Assembly (NCBI GenBank): GCA_029289235.1
Contig: JARFTZ010000001.1
Location: 44,805-108,804, forward strand
Reading direction: 5' to 3'
Source of the DNA: Gammaproteobacteria bacterium
GTDB lineage: Bacteria; Pseudomonadota; Gammaproteobacteria; Burkholderiales; Rhodocyclaceae
DNA length: 64,000 bases
Below are positions 42,780 to 49,989 of the stretch, piece after piece. The notes under the pieces were generated by a model. It did not search any database, was not told the origin of the DNA, and worked only from the letters and a program-made list of their open reading frames with translations. Both the position numbers and the translations under genes were made by a program. How positions within the stretch are numbered: the stretch's first letter is position 1; each line of letters starts with the position of its first letter.

Positions 42780-43228
42780 GAGTGATCGTGCAGCGCGTGC
42801 TGTCGGCGCGCGTGGAGGTCGACGGGCGGGTGACCGGGGCGATCGGCCCGGGCCTGCTGGTCCTGGCCGGATTCGAGAATGGCGATGACGACACGGGGCT
42901 TGCCTGGATGTCGTCCAAGCTCACCCGGATGCGCATCTTCCCCGACGCCGACGGCGTGATGAACCGCAGTGTCCTCGATGTGGGCGGGGAAATCCTTGCC
43001 GTCAGCCAGTTCACTTTGTTCGCGTCGGTGCGCAAGGGCAATCGTCCGTCGTGGAGCCGCGCTGCGGCGCCGACCGTTTCCAGCCCGCTGTTCGAGCGCT
43101 TCGTCCGCCAGCTCGAAGCCGATCTTGCGCGCCCGGTTCCGACCGGGATCTTCGGTGCGGACATGAAGGTGCATCTCATCAACGACGGGCCCGTCACGCT
43201 GTTCATCGATTCTGCGGACCCGGAGTAA
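42776..43228 (+). CDS. dtd: D-aminoacyl-tRNA deacylase
   Basis: This 150-residue cytoplasmic enzyme frees tRNA from wrongly attached D-amino acids (and glycine from tRNA-Ala). The two active-site motifs are intact: SQFTL near residue 79 and the cross-subunit NDGPVT near residue 138. It begins MRVIVQRV, typical of the family. The ATG lies within the amidase stop (ATGA), so it is translationally coupled to the cluster. Coupling a D-amino-acid safety enzyme to a DUF1445/amidase set may be meaningful, or simply a neighbour effect. Confidence 0.96.
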   Translation: MRVIVQRVLSARVEVDGRVTGAIGPGLLVLAGFENGDDDTGLAWMSSKLTRMRIFPDADGVMNRSVLDVGGEILAVSQFTLFASVRKGNRPSWSRAAAPTVSSPLFERFVRQLEADLARPVPTGIFGADMKVHLINDGPVTLFIDSADPE

Positions 43229-43292
43229 CTCGTCGGGCGTTCCTTCCAGAGTACGGAAAGCCGCAATTGTCTTCTGCGCGCGCCGAGTTAGG

Positions 43293-43414
43293 ATTCTCCC
43301 CTACGTTGTCTGCCTTAGTGGAGACGCCGTGACTTGCCGGCTTACAGGCAAGCGTCCATGCTTCTGGAGCTGCCGGTGGGACGGCCGGCGACTCCACGGG
43401 CGTCAAGGGGGAAT
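43293..43414. other. Self-complementary segment, candidate structured RNA or palindromic element
   Basis: GTGGAGACGCC (43318-43328) pairs with GGCGACTCCAC (43387-43397) over 10 bp with a single A-A mismatch. Inside lie three small hairpins: CTTGCC/GGCAAG (43333-43352), TCCA/TGGA (43355-43368) and GCCG/CGGC (43372-43385). An outer 8-bp stem ATTCTCCC/GGGGGAAT (43293-43300, 43407-43414) encloses it. The multibranch shape is unlike ordinary intergenic DNA. No known riboswitch or tRNA signature (e.g. GTTCRA) was found. Strand unknown. Confidence 0.45.
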
Positions 43415-43441
43415 ATGTCCTTGTTTGCATCTGGTATCTGT

Positions 43442-43470
43442 TTGCCCGGCTCTCCGGCGAGGACTATAAT
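43442..43470 (+). promoter_or_regulatory. Predicted sigma-70 promoter upstream of the CoA-transferase gene
   Basis: TTGCCC (43442-43447) and a perfect TATAAT (43465-43470) with the optimal 17-bp spacer. Transcription would start near 43477, 156 nt before the ATG. Confidence 0.65.
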
Positions 43471-43560
43471 CGCCGGCGATGCCTGCCAGCCGCGGAATCC
43501 AACCTATTGGGGCACGCCGATCGATGGCGGGGTGGTTTGCAGCTGCAGTTCAAGATACCT

Positions 43561-43594
43561 AGCGCCGCGTGCAAGACGCTGGCGCTTTTTTTTT
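43561..43594 (+). terminator. Terminator-like hairpin in the leader of the CoA-transferase gene
   Basis: AGCGCC-GCGT (43561-43570) pairs with ACGC-T-GGCGCT (43576-43586), a 10-bp stem with one bulged T and a GCAAG loop, followed by a run of nine T residues (43586-43594). It lies between the promoter and the start codon 39 bp later, so it would end a short RNA of about 118 nt or act as an attenuator. Confidence 0.65.
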
Positions 43595-43632
43595 GTCAAT
43601 TGTCACCATTGTTAACTAAAGGAGCATGAGTA

Positions 43633-45138
43633 ATGTCATTACCCTTCCCGATTCTCACTGCTGAAGAAGCGGCGGAACTGATCCAGGACGGCCACAACAT
43701 CGGCTTCAGCGGCTTTACCGCGGCCGGTGCCGCCAAGGCGGTTCCCTACGCCCTCGCGCAGAAGGCGCGTCGCGAGCACGAAGCGGGGCGGCCGTTCAAG
43801 GTCGGCGTGCTGACCGGCGCGTCGACCGGCAAGTCGCTCGACGGCGCGCTGGCCGAAGCCGAAGCCATCAGCTTCCGCACCCCGTACCAGGGCAATCCGA
43901 CCCTGCGCAAGCAGATCAACGCGGGCAATGTCCGCTTTTTCGACATGCACCTCTCGGCCGTCGCGCAACAGGTGCGTTACGGCTTCCTCGGCAAGGTCAA
44001 CTGGGCAGTCGTCGAAGCCTGTGACCTGACCGCCGGCGGCGGCGTCGTCCTGTCCACTTCGGTCGGCGTGTCCAACACCTACCTGCGCCTGGCCGACAAG
44101 GTCATCATCGAGCTCAACGCCAAGCACCCGGCCTCGCTCCTCGGCCTGCACGACATCTTCGAGCCGAAGGATCCTCCCGGCCGCAGCGAAATCCCGATCT
44201 ACAGCGCTTCCGACCGCTGCGGTTCGCCGATCTGCCTCGTCGATCCGAAGAAGATCGTCGGCGTCGTGTTCACCAACCTGCCTGACGAAGCCGGCGGCTT
44301 CGAGGATCCGACGCCGGTGACCGACCAGATCGGCCAGAACGTCGCCGACTTCCTCGCCGCTGAAATGCGCGCTGGACGCGTTCCCAATACCTTCCTGCCG
44401 CTGCAGTCAGGCGTCGGCAACGTGGCCAATGCGGTACTCGCCGCGCTTGGCGTCAGCAAGGACATTCCGGCGTTCGAGATGTACACCGAGGTGTTGCAGG
44501 ACTCGGTCATCCCGCTGATCGAAAACGGCCGCTGCAAGTTCGCGTCGACCTGCTCGCTGACGCTGAGCGCAGAAGCGATGGCCAAGGTGGTCGGCAACAT
44601 CGAGTTCTTCAAGAAGCACCTCGTGCTCCGTCCGCAGGAAATCTCCAACAACCCGGAGCTGGTGCGCCGCCTCGGCATCATCTCGATGAACACCGCGCTG
44701 GAAATGGACCTCGGCGGCAACGTGAACTCGACGCACGTGCTCGGCACGACGATGATGAACGGCATCGGCGGTTCCGGCGATTTCACCCGCAACGCATACA
44801 TCTCGATCTTCTCCTGCCCGTCGACGGCGAAGAACGGCATGATTTCCGCGATCGTTCCGGTGGCCTCGCACATGGACCACAGCGAGCACTCGGTGCAGGT
44901 GCTGATTACCGAGCAGGGTGTTGCCGACCTGCGCGGCAAGGACCCGCACGAGCGCGCCAAGCTGATCATCGACAATTGTGCGCATCCTGACTTCCGCGAT
45001 CAGCTGCGCGAGTACCTGAGCCTCATGGACAAGAACATCCACGAGCCGGTGTCGCTGTCGATGGCCTTCGCGATGCACCGCCAGTTCAAGAAGACGGGCG
45101 ACATGCGCAACGTCAACTGGAGGGATTACCTGGACTAA
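43633..45138 (+). CDS. Acetyl-CoA hydrolase / succinyl-CoA:acetate CoA-transferase family
   Basis: This 501-residue class I CoA-transferase is of the Ach1/AarC group. GFSGFTAAG near the N-terminus and the acyl-glutamyl nucleophile, probably Glu286 in MYTEVLQD, are visible; the C-terminal half has GIGGSGDFTRNA and the ITEQGVADLRGKDP motif. Such enzymes move CoA between succinyl-CoA and acetate or propionate; the exact acyl group cannot be told. The ATG at 43633 follows AGGAGC at 8 bp; a nearer ATG at 43626 is out of frame. Possible attenuation in the leader. Confidence 0.9.
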   Translation: MSLPFPILTAEEAAELIQDGHNIGFSGFTAAGAAKAVPYALAQKARREHEAGRPFKVGVLTGASTGKSLDGALAEAEAISFRTPYQGNPTLRKQINAGNVRFFDMHLSAVAQQVRYGFLGKVNWAVVEACDLTAGGGVVLSTSVGVSNTYLRLADKVIIELNAKHPASLLGLHDIFEPKDPPGRSEIPIYSASDRCGSPICLVDPKKIVGVVFTNLPDEAGGFEDPTPVTDQIGQNVADFLAAEMRAGRVPNTFLPLQSGVGNVANAVLAALGVSKDIPAFEMYTEVLQDSVIPLIENGRCKFASTCSLTLSAEAMAKVVGNIEFFKKHLVLRPQEISNNPELVRRLGIISMNTALEMDLGGNVNSTHVLGTTMMNGIGGSGDFTRNAYISIFSCPSTAKNGMISAIVPVASHMDHSEHSVQVLITEQGVADLRGKDPHERAKLIIDNCAHPDFRDQLREYLSLMDKNIHEPVSLSMAFAMHRQFKKTGDMRNVNWRDYLD

Positions 45139-45171
45139 AAACAGTCCTGAACGTTTGTCATTCGGCACCCG

Positions 45172-45204
45172 AGAGCCTCCCGCGTGGAGGCTCTTTTGTT
45201 TTTT
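45172..45204 (+). terminator. Intrinsic terminator of the CoA-transferase gene
   Basis: AGAGCCTCC (45172-45180) and GGAGGCTCT (45186-45194) form a 9-bp perfect stem with a 5-nt loop, followed by TTTGTTTTTT. Confidence 0.9.
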
Positions 45205-45245
45205 GTCATGCGCACGGGATGCATTCCGGTTGGAGATGTGATGCA

Positions 45246-47825
45246 ATGGCGAGCAGACACATTCAGGGTGTGGAGAAAATGATTGCTGGGCTCTTTGGGC
45301 GTTTGGGGATTCGCGGCAAGCTGATCCTGATCTTCATTGCCATCAAGGTCGTACCGCTGGTGTTGCTGGCAGGTTATGCCTGGAAAGCGGCCGAGAGCTT
45401 GGGCGAAGGCGTGTCGGCGCGCGGCGTGCAGATGGCCGACGCGATGCGCAAGACGCAGCAGCAGACCGGCAAGACGGCAATCGACGACGCGGTGCGCGCG
45501 CTCGACGAACGATCGCGCGAGGCCATCGAATCCCTGACGACCAGCCTGGCCCGCCAAGTTGCCGACTTCCTCTACGAGCGCGACAGCGACGTCCTGCAGG
45601 CGGCGACGCTCGAAGTGTCCGAACGTGAGTACCGCCGTTTTCTCTCGGGGCATGTCCGCCCCTTGTACGAGCACGGTCGTTATGTTCCCTCCGCCGATGG
45701 CAAGGGCTGGGTTCCCGAAGCGCAGGCGGCGGCGGAAAACCCGGTTCGGCAACCGTTGCCGGACAACGCACGGAATTTCCATAGCCGGCTGCCCGAGGAT
45801 TTCGGGCGGCGTGTTCCGGCCCCGTTGTTTCTCGAAATGACCTTTGTTGATCTCCAGGGAGTGGAAAAGATCAAGGTGCAACAGGGCGATCTGTTGCCGC
45901 CGGGGCTGCGCGATGTCAGTCGGCGCGAGAACACCTTCGTCAAGGCGGAGACCTACTGGCCGGCGCTGCAAAAGCTGAAGGCGGGCGAGGTCTATGTCTC
46001 CGACGTGATCGGGCCGTACGTGCGTACCGACTGGATCGGCCCCTACACCGAGGCGCGCGCAGAAGAACTGGGCAAGCCGTTTGCTCCGGAGAACTCGGGC
46101 TACGCCGGGCTGGAAAATCCCGTCGGCAAGCGCTTTCGCGGCATCGTCCGCTGGGCGACGCCGGTTACGCGGGATGGCAAGATCATCGGCTACGTCACTC
46201 TGGCGCTCGATCATGCGCACCTGATGGCGTTCACCGACGGTGTCCGGCCGACGCCGGAACGTTTTGCCCCGATCGCCGATCCGGCCTCCGGCAACTATGC
46301 CTTCATCTGGGATTACAAGAGTCGTTCGATCTCGCATCCGCGCGACTACTTCATCGCCGGCTATGATCCGGAAACCGGCGAGCCGGCCGTGCCCTGGATG
46401 GACGAGCAACTCTGGGCTGAATGGAAGGCCAGCGGAAAATCCTGGCAAGCGTTTTCCGCCGATGTGCCGCCGTTCCGCGACCAGTCGCTGAAACGCAAGC
46501 CGTCGCCGGAATCGAGCACGTCCGGCAGTGTCGGCCTCGACTGCCGCTACCTCAACCACTCGCCGCAGTGCCATGGCTGGGATGCACTGACTGAGCATGG
46601 CGGCTCCGGCTCGTTCGTGATTTTTTTCTCCGGGCTGTGGAAACTCACCACGGCGGCGGCGATCCCGTATTACACGGGGCAGTACGGCGCAAGCAAGCGC
46701 GGCTTCGGATACGTGACGATCGGCGCCAACGTCGATGACTTCCACAAGGCGGCGACTGAATCCGGCAAGCGCATCGATGCGTTGATCACCGCGGCCGACG
46801 AGAAACTTCGTCTGGAGCGCGAAGGGCTGCTGGCGGCGATCGCCGAGCATCTTGGCACGACGGCATTCGGCCTGGCGGCGTCTACCGCGGTGATGGTCGT
46901 CCTGGTGATCGTCATCGCCATCTGGATGGCGAACGTGCTGACCCGCCGGATTACCCAGATGAGCGGTGGCATCCGTCGCTTCCAGGAAGGCGATCTGGCC
47001 TACCGGCTCGATGTCCGGGGGCAGGACGAAATGGCGGATCTGGCGCGGTCGTTCAACCACATGGCCGATGAAGTTCAGCACTCTTTCGCGCGCCTCGACG
47101 AAGCACGCCGCGCCGCGGAATCGGCCAATCGGCTGAAGAGCGAGTTCCTGGCCAGCATGTCGCACGAACTGCGCACGCCCCTCAACGGCATTCTCGGCTT
47201 CTCCGAGCTCCTGGAGTCGGAGTTGTCCGATCCGGTCCAGCGCGAGTACGCGCAAACCATCCGCATCAGCGGCTCGCACCTGCTGGCGCTGGTGACCGAC
47301 GTCCTCGACCTGGCCAAGATCGAGGCGGGGCGGATGACCTTCAATCTGGGGCTGGTCGACTTGCCCGACCTGTTGCGCGAGGTGCTGAGCATCCAGTTGG
47401 CGCATGCGCGCAAGAAAGGGCTGATGCTGGAACTGGTCGAAGACGGGTTGCCAGCGTCGGTCTACGCTGACGGAATGCGCTTGCGCCAGATCATGTTCAA
47501 CCTGACCGGGAACGCCCTGAAATTCACCGCGCAAGGCAGCGTCAGCGTGCGGGCGCGCCCGGAAATGGTCGATGGGCGCGACTTCGTGCGCATCGAGGTC
47601 GAGGATACGGGCATCGGCATCCGACCGGAGGAACAGCAGATCATCTTCGAGAAATTCCGCCAGAGCGAGTCCTTCTCGACCCGCAGTCACGAAGGCAGCG
47701 GACTGGGGCTGGCGCTGGCCAAGCAGCTCGCCGAGCACATGGGCGGCCAGGTCGGCGTGACGTCGACGCCGGGAATCGGGTCGGTGTTCTACGTCCTTCT
47801 GCCGGCGCACAACGGCGTGGACTGA
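45246..47825 (+). CDS. Sensor histidine kinase with large extracytoplasmic domain and HAMP
   Basis: This 859-residue kinase starts at the ATG at 45246 behind GGAG; a start at 45279 (MIAGLFGRL) is also possible. A membrane helix (about residues 20-45) is followed by about 490 residues outside the membrane, with a double-Cache-like sensor (VGKRFRGIVRWATPV, YAFIWDYKSRSISHP) and an inserted cysteine-containing loop (LDCRYLNHSPQCHGW). A second helix (about 535-560), a HAMP domain, the phosphoacceptor His640 in SHELRTP, and an ATPase domain with DTGIGI and GSGLGLALA follow. The receiver gene starts 10 bp after the stop. The probable ligand is a small molecule; identity unknown. Confidence 0.9.
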   Translation: MASRHIQGVEKMIAGLFGRLGIRGKLILIFIAIKVVPLVLLAGYAWKAAESLGEGVSARGVQMADAMRKTQQQTGKTAIDDAVRALDERSREAIESLTTSLARQVADFLYERDSDVLQAATLEVSEREYRRFLSGHVRPLYEHGRYVPSADGKGWVPEAQAAAENPVRQPLPDNARNFHSRLPEDFGRRVPAPLFLEMTFVDLQGVEKIKVQQGDLLPPGLRDVSRRENTFVKAETYWPALQKLKAGEVYVSDVIGPYVRTDWIGPYTEARAEELGKPFAPENSGYAGLENPVGKRFRGIVRWATPVTRDGKIIGYVTLALDHAHLMAFTDGVRPTPERFAPIADPASGNYAFIWDYKSRSISHPRDYFIAGYDPETGEPAVPWMDEQLWAEWKASGKSWQAFSADVPPFRDQSLKRKPSPESSTSGSVGLDCRYLNHSPQCHGWDALTEHGGSGSFVIFFSGLWKLTTAAAIPYYTGQYGASKRGFGYVTIGANVDDFHKAATESGKRIDALITAADEKLRLEREGLLAAIAEHLGTTAFGLAASTAVMVVLVIVIAIWMANVLTRRITQMSGGIRRFQEGDLAYRLDVRGQDEMADLARSFNHMADEVQHSFARLDEARRAAESANRLKSEFLASMSHELRTPLNGILGFSELLESELSDPVQREYAQTIRISGSHLLALVTDVLDLAKIEAGRMTFNLGLVDLPDLLREVLSIQLAHARKKGLMLELVEDGLPASVYADGMRLRQIMFNLTGNALKFTAQGSVSVRARPEMVDGRDFVRIEVEDTGIGIRPEEQQIIFEKFRQSESFSTRSHEGSGLGLALAKQLAEHMGGQVGVTSTPGIGSVFYVLLPAHNGVD

Positions 47826-47835
47826 GGGCGAGGAG

Positions 47836-48219
47836 ATGGTTGCGGTCGGGGAGAAAGTGGCGCTGGTTGTCGACGACGTGCCGGTCAATCGCCAGCTGGC
47901 TGCGGCGTTTCTCGCCCGCCTTGGCTGGGAGGTCGAGCAGGCGGACGGCGGCAAGGCGGCGCTCGACTGGCTCGCCCGCAATCCGGCAGTCCGTCTCGTC
48001 CTGCTCGACATCGGCATGCCTGATCTCGACGGTGAGTCCATTTGCCGAGCTATTCGAGCCAACCGGAGTTTCGCCGGGTTGGCCGTCGTCGCCTACACGG
48101 CACATGCCTTGCCGGCCGACGTCGAGCGCTTTCTCGCCGGCGGCTTCGATGCGGTGCTGATCAAGCCGGTGTCGTTGCCAATGATGCGTGATGTGATCGG
48201 GCGGCTTCTTCCCGGCTGA
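47836..48219 (+). CDS. Single-domain response regulator (receiver only)
   Basis: This 127-residue CheY-like receiver has the acid pocket Asp13-Asp14, phosphoacceptor Asp58 in LVLLDIGMPD, and the conserved Lys in LIKPVS. No output domain follows, so it must act by protein contact or in a phosphorelay. It is 10 bp downstream of the kinase gene and almost certainly its partner. Confidence 0.92.
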   Translation: MVAVGEKVALVVDDVPVNRQLAAAFLARLGWEVEQADGGKAALDWLARNPAVRLVLLDIGMPDLDGESICRAIRANRSFAGLAVVAYTAHALPADVERFLAGGFDAVLIKPVSLPMMRDVIGRLLPG

Positions 48220-48235
48220 CGCCGGGGTGGTTTTT
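48211..48235 (+). terminator. Possible intrinsic terminator after the receiver gene
   Basis: CCCGGC (48211-48216) and GCCGGG (48221-48226) form a 6-bp stem with a 4-nt loop; TTTTT follows after a 4-nt gap. Overlaps the receiver stop. Weaker than the others. Confidence 0.4.
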
Positions 48236-48263
48236 CTCTATTTCTGACAGGGCGGAGAGTGTC

Positions 48264-49148
48264 ATGCAGGTAGGTATTATCGGCTTGGGGATCATGGGGC
48301 GACCGATGGCGCTCAACGTGATGAGGTGTGGGCACACGTTGAAAGTCTGGGCGCGGCGTCCGGAATCGGCGCGGCCGCTGGTGGACGCCGGCGCGCGGGT
48401 CGTGGACAGTCCGGCGGAACTCGCGGCCTGCGTGGATATCCTCGTGACCATGGTTGCCGATGCGCCGGATGTCCGCGCCGTCATGCTCGGCGAGAAAGGC
48501 GTTGCATCAGGGGCCCGGCCGGGGCTCGTGGCGGTGGATATGAGTACCATCCTGCCGGCCGCGGCGCGGCGTATCGGGGAGGAATTACAGATGCATGGCG
48601 TGGACTTTCTCGACGCGCCGGTCTCTGGCGGCGAGCCGGGGGCGATTGCCGGGACATTGTCGATCATGGTAGGCGGCACCGAGACTGCGTTCGCAAAGGC
48701 CAGACCGGTGCTCGAGAGCATGGGCCGGAACATCGTCCATGTCGGCCCCTCGGGGGCGGGGCAGGTGGCCAAGGCGGCCAACCAGATTCTGACCGGGGTG
48801 GGCGTCCTGGCGGTGGCCGAGGCGCTCAACTTCGCCCGCTGCAACGGCGCTGATCCAGCGAAAGTGCGCGAGGCGATGCTGGGAGGTTCGGCGGCGTCGC
48901 GGGTTCTGGAGAATCACGGCCAGCGCATGCTCGACCGCAATTTCACGCCGGGATTCAAGTCGTGGATGCACCAGAAGGACATGAACATCGTCATGCAATG
49001 CGCGCATGAGCGCGGCATTGCTTCGCCGGCCGCCGCCGTGGCGGCGCAGATGTTCAATGCCATGGTCGGTGCCGGCCTCGGCGAGGCGGATTCGGTGGCG
49101 ATGCTGAAATTGCTGGAAGGGTTGTCCAGCGCATCGCCGCTGCCTTGA
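48264..49148 (+). CDS. NAD(P)-dependent beta-hydroxyacid dehydrogenase (tartronate-semialdehyde reductase-like)
   Basis: This 294-residue enzyme of the 3-hydroxyisobutyrate dehydrogenase family begins with the Rossmann loop GIIGLGIMGRPMA, then shows the substrate motif DFLDAPVSGGEPGA (about residues 115-130) and the catalytic Lys in GAGQVAKAANQI (about residue 171). The text is closest to 2-hydroxy-3-oxopropionate reductases (GarR/GlxR), but family members also reduce succinic semialdehyde or glyoxylate. No glyoxylate carboligase or hydroxypyruvate isomerase gene is nearby, so the physiological substrate is open. Confidence 0.85.
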   Translation: MQVGIIGLGIMGRPMALNVMRCGHTLKVWARRPESARPLVDAGARVVDSPAELAACVDILVTMVADAPDVRAVMLGEKGVASGARPGLVAVDMSTILPAAARRIGEELQMHGVDFLDAPVSGGEPGAIAGTLSIMVGGTETAFAKARPVLESMGRNIVHVGPSGAGQVAKAANQILTGVGVLAVAEALNFARCNGADPAKVREAMLGGSAASRVLENHGQRMLDRNFTPGFKSWMHQKDMNIVMQCAHERGIASPAAAVAAQMFNAMVGAGLGEADSVAMLKLLEGLSSASPLP

Positions 49149-49165
49149 GTGGCGCTGCCGCCCGT

Positions 49166-49408
49166 TCAGCGTTCCTTGCTTCGGCGCAGCGGATCGAGCA
49201 GGTGCCCGAGTCCGTTGTGGTCGATCTCCTGCATCAAGGCGAGCAGCTTGCCCAGTTCGCCGCGCGGGAACCCCTCGCGCGCGAACCAGTTCAGGTAGTG
49301 GCCGGGAAGGTCGGCGATCAGGCGCCCCTTGTACTTGCCGAACGGCATGGAAACGGTCAGCAGCCGGGCGATATTTTCCGGTGTCAAATCATTCGGCGAG
49401 TCTGTCAC
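49166..49408 (-). CDS. DUF3820 family small protein
   Basis: This 80-residue protein has the compact DUF3820 signature MPFGKYKGRLIADLPGHYLNWF, a motif shared with parts of some exonucleases. Family function is undescribed; members are sometimes labelled quorum-sensing-regulated virulence factor on the basis of a structure. It starts 3 bp after the ankyrin gene stop, at the end of the minus-strand gene run. Confidence 0.85.
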   Translation of the reverse strand: MTDSPNDLTPENIARLLTVSMPFGKYKGRLIADLPGHYLNWFAREGFPRGELGKLLALMQEIDHNGLGHLLDPLRRSKER

Positions 49409-49411
49409 GTC

Positions 49412-49915
49412 CTATTTCTTCCGCGTGATTTCCTCGACAGCGCGGCGCATCTCGGCATCCAGGATGCCGGTATCGGTGCCGTAGCAACGGCCGACGTTGA
49501 TTTCCTCGATCACCGTTTCGCCGTCGATCGGGAAGCCGGTGCCCGCCGCCCCAAATTGTTGTGCCTTCCAGCGTGCCAGCATCAACTCGTCGTCGCGCAA
49601 GCCGGTGGCCATGCCCGGCGGAACGATCGCGCCATGTTCGATCAGCACCTTGACGACTTCAGGTTTTCCGGCGCGGACAGCCATCGCCAGCGGCGAGGTG
49701 GGAAGACTGTTGTCAGAAAAGTTGAGTTTCGCTCCGCGAATCGCCAGTTCGCGCACGATTTCGGCATGGCCCATGAAGCAGGCAATGGCCAGCGGCAGAC
49801 CAGGTTCTCCCTTGCCGTCGTCGAGTTCAAGCGGGGCGCCGGCATCAAGCGCCGCGACAACGTCGGAGAGCCGACCTGTCCTGATGGCTTTGAGCAGGTC
49901 CGGGGGGGTGTTCAC
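49412..49915 (-). CDS. Ankyrin-repeat protein
   Basis: This 167-residue protein starts at a GTG at 49915 behind GGAGA. It has about three ankyrin repeats: DLLKAIRTGRLSDVVAALDAGA, LPLAIACFMGHAEIVRELAIRGA and SPLAMAVRAGKPEVVKVLIEHGA. A C-terminal part of about 60 residues is less conserved. The repeats mediate protein binding; the partner is unknown. The same reading frame stays open far upstream, antisense-like across the oxidoreductase gene, but that extension is a shadow. Codirectional with DUF3820 downstream and 74 bp from the oxidoreductase. Confidence 0.8.
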   Translation of the reverse strand: MNTPPDLLKAIRTGRLSDVVAALDAGAPLELDDGKGEPGLPLAIACFMGHAEIVRELAIRGAKLNFSDNSLPTSPLAMAVRAGKPEVVKVLIEHGAIVPPGMATGLRDDELMLARWKAQQFGAAGTGFPIDGETVIEEINVGRCYGTDTGILDAEMRRAVEEITRKK

Positions 49916-49989
49916 GGCACGTCTCCAGAAGAGTGGTTCGCAACTGCCGCGGATTCTAGCATCTGGCTTTGGTAATGGTCTTTGCCGCT

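Larger units (their letters stand above)
43229..43632. other. Gene-free region between dtd and CoA-transferase gene with RNA-like features
   Basis: This 404-bp stretch has no convincing protein gene. It contains a strongly self-complementary segment (43293-43414), a good promoter (43442-43470) and a terminator-like hairpin with nine T residues (43561-43594), all before the CoA-transferase start at 43633. Confidence 0.7.

Noticed and set aside
43318..43397. tRNA gene (three hairpins on a closing stem)
   Set aside because: Closing stem is 10 bp with a mismatch, hairpin sizes are wrong, and there is no GTTCRA T-loop or plausible anticodon arm.
43334..43615. 93-codon frame between dtd and the CoA-transferase gene
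   Set aside because: Runs through the predicted promoter and terminator, no ribosome-binding site, unlikely composition.
45135..48062. 975-codon minus-strand frame opposite the sensor kinase
   Set aside because: Antisense shadow; the plus strand has all kinase motifs.
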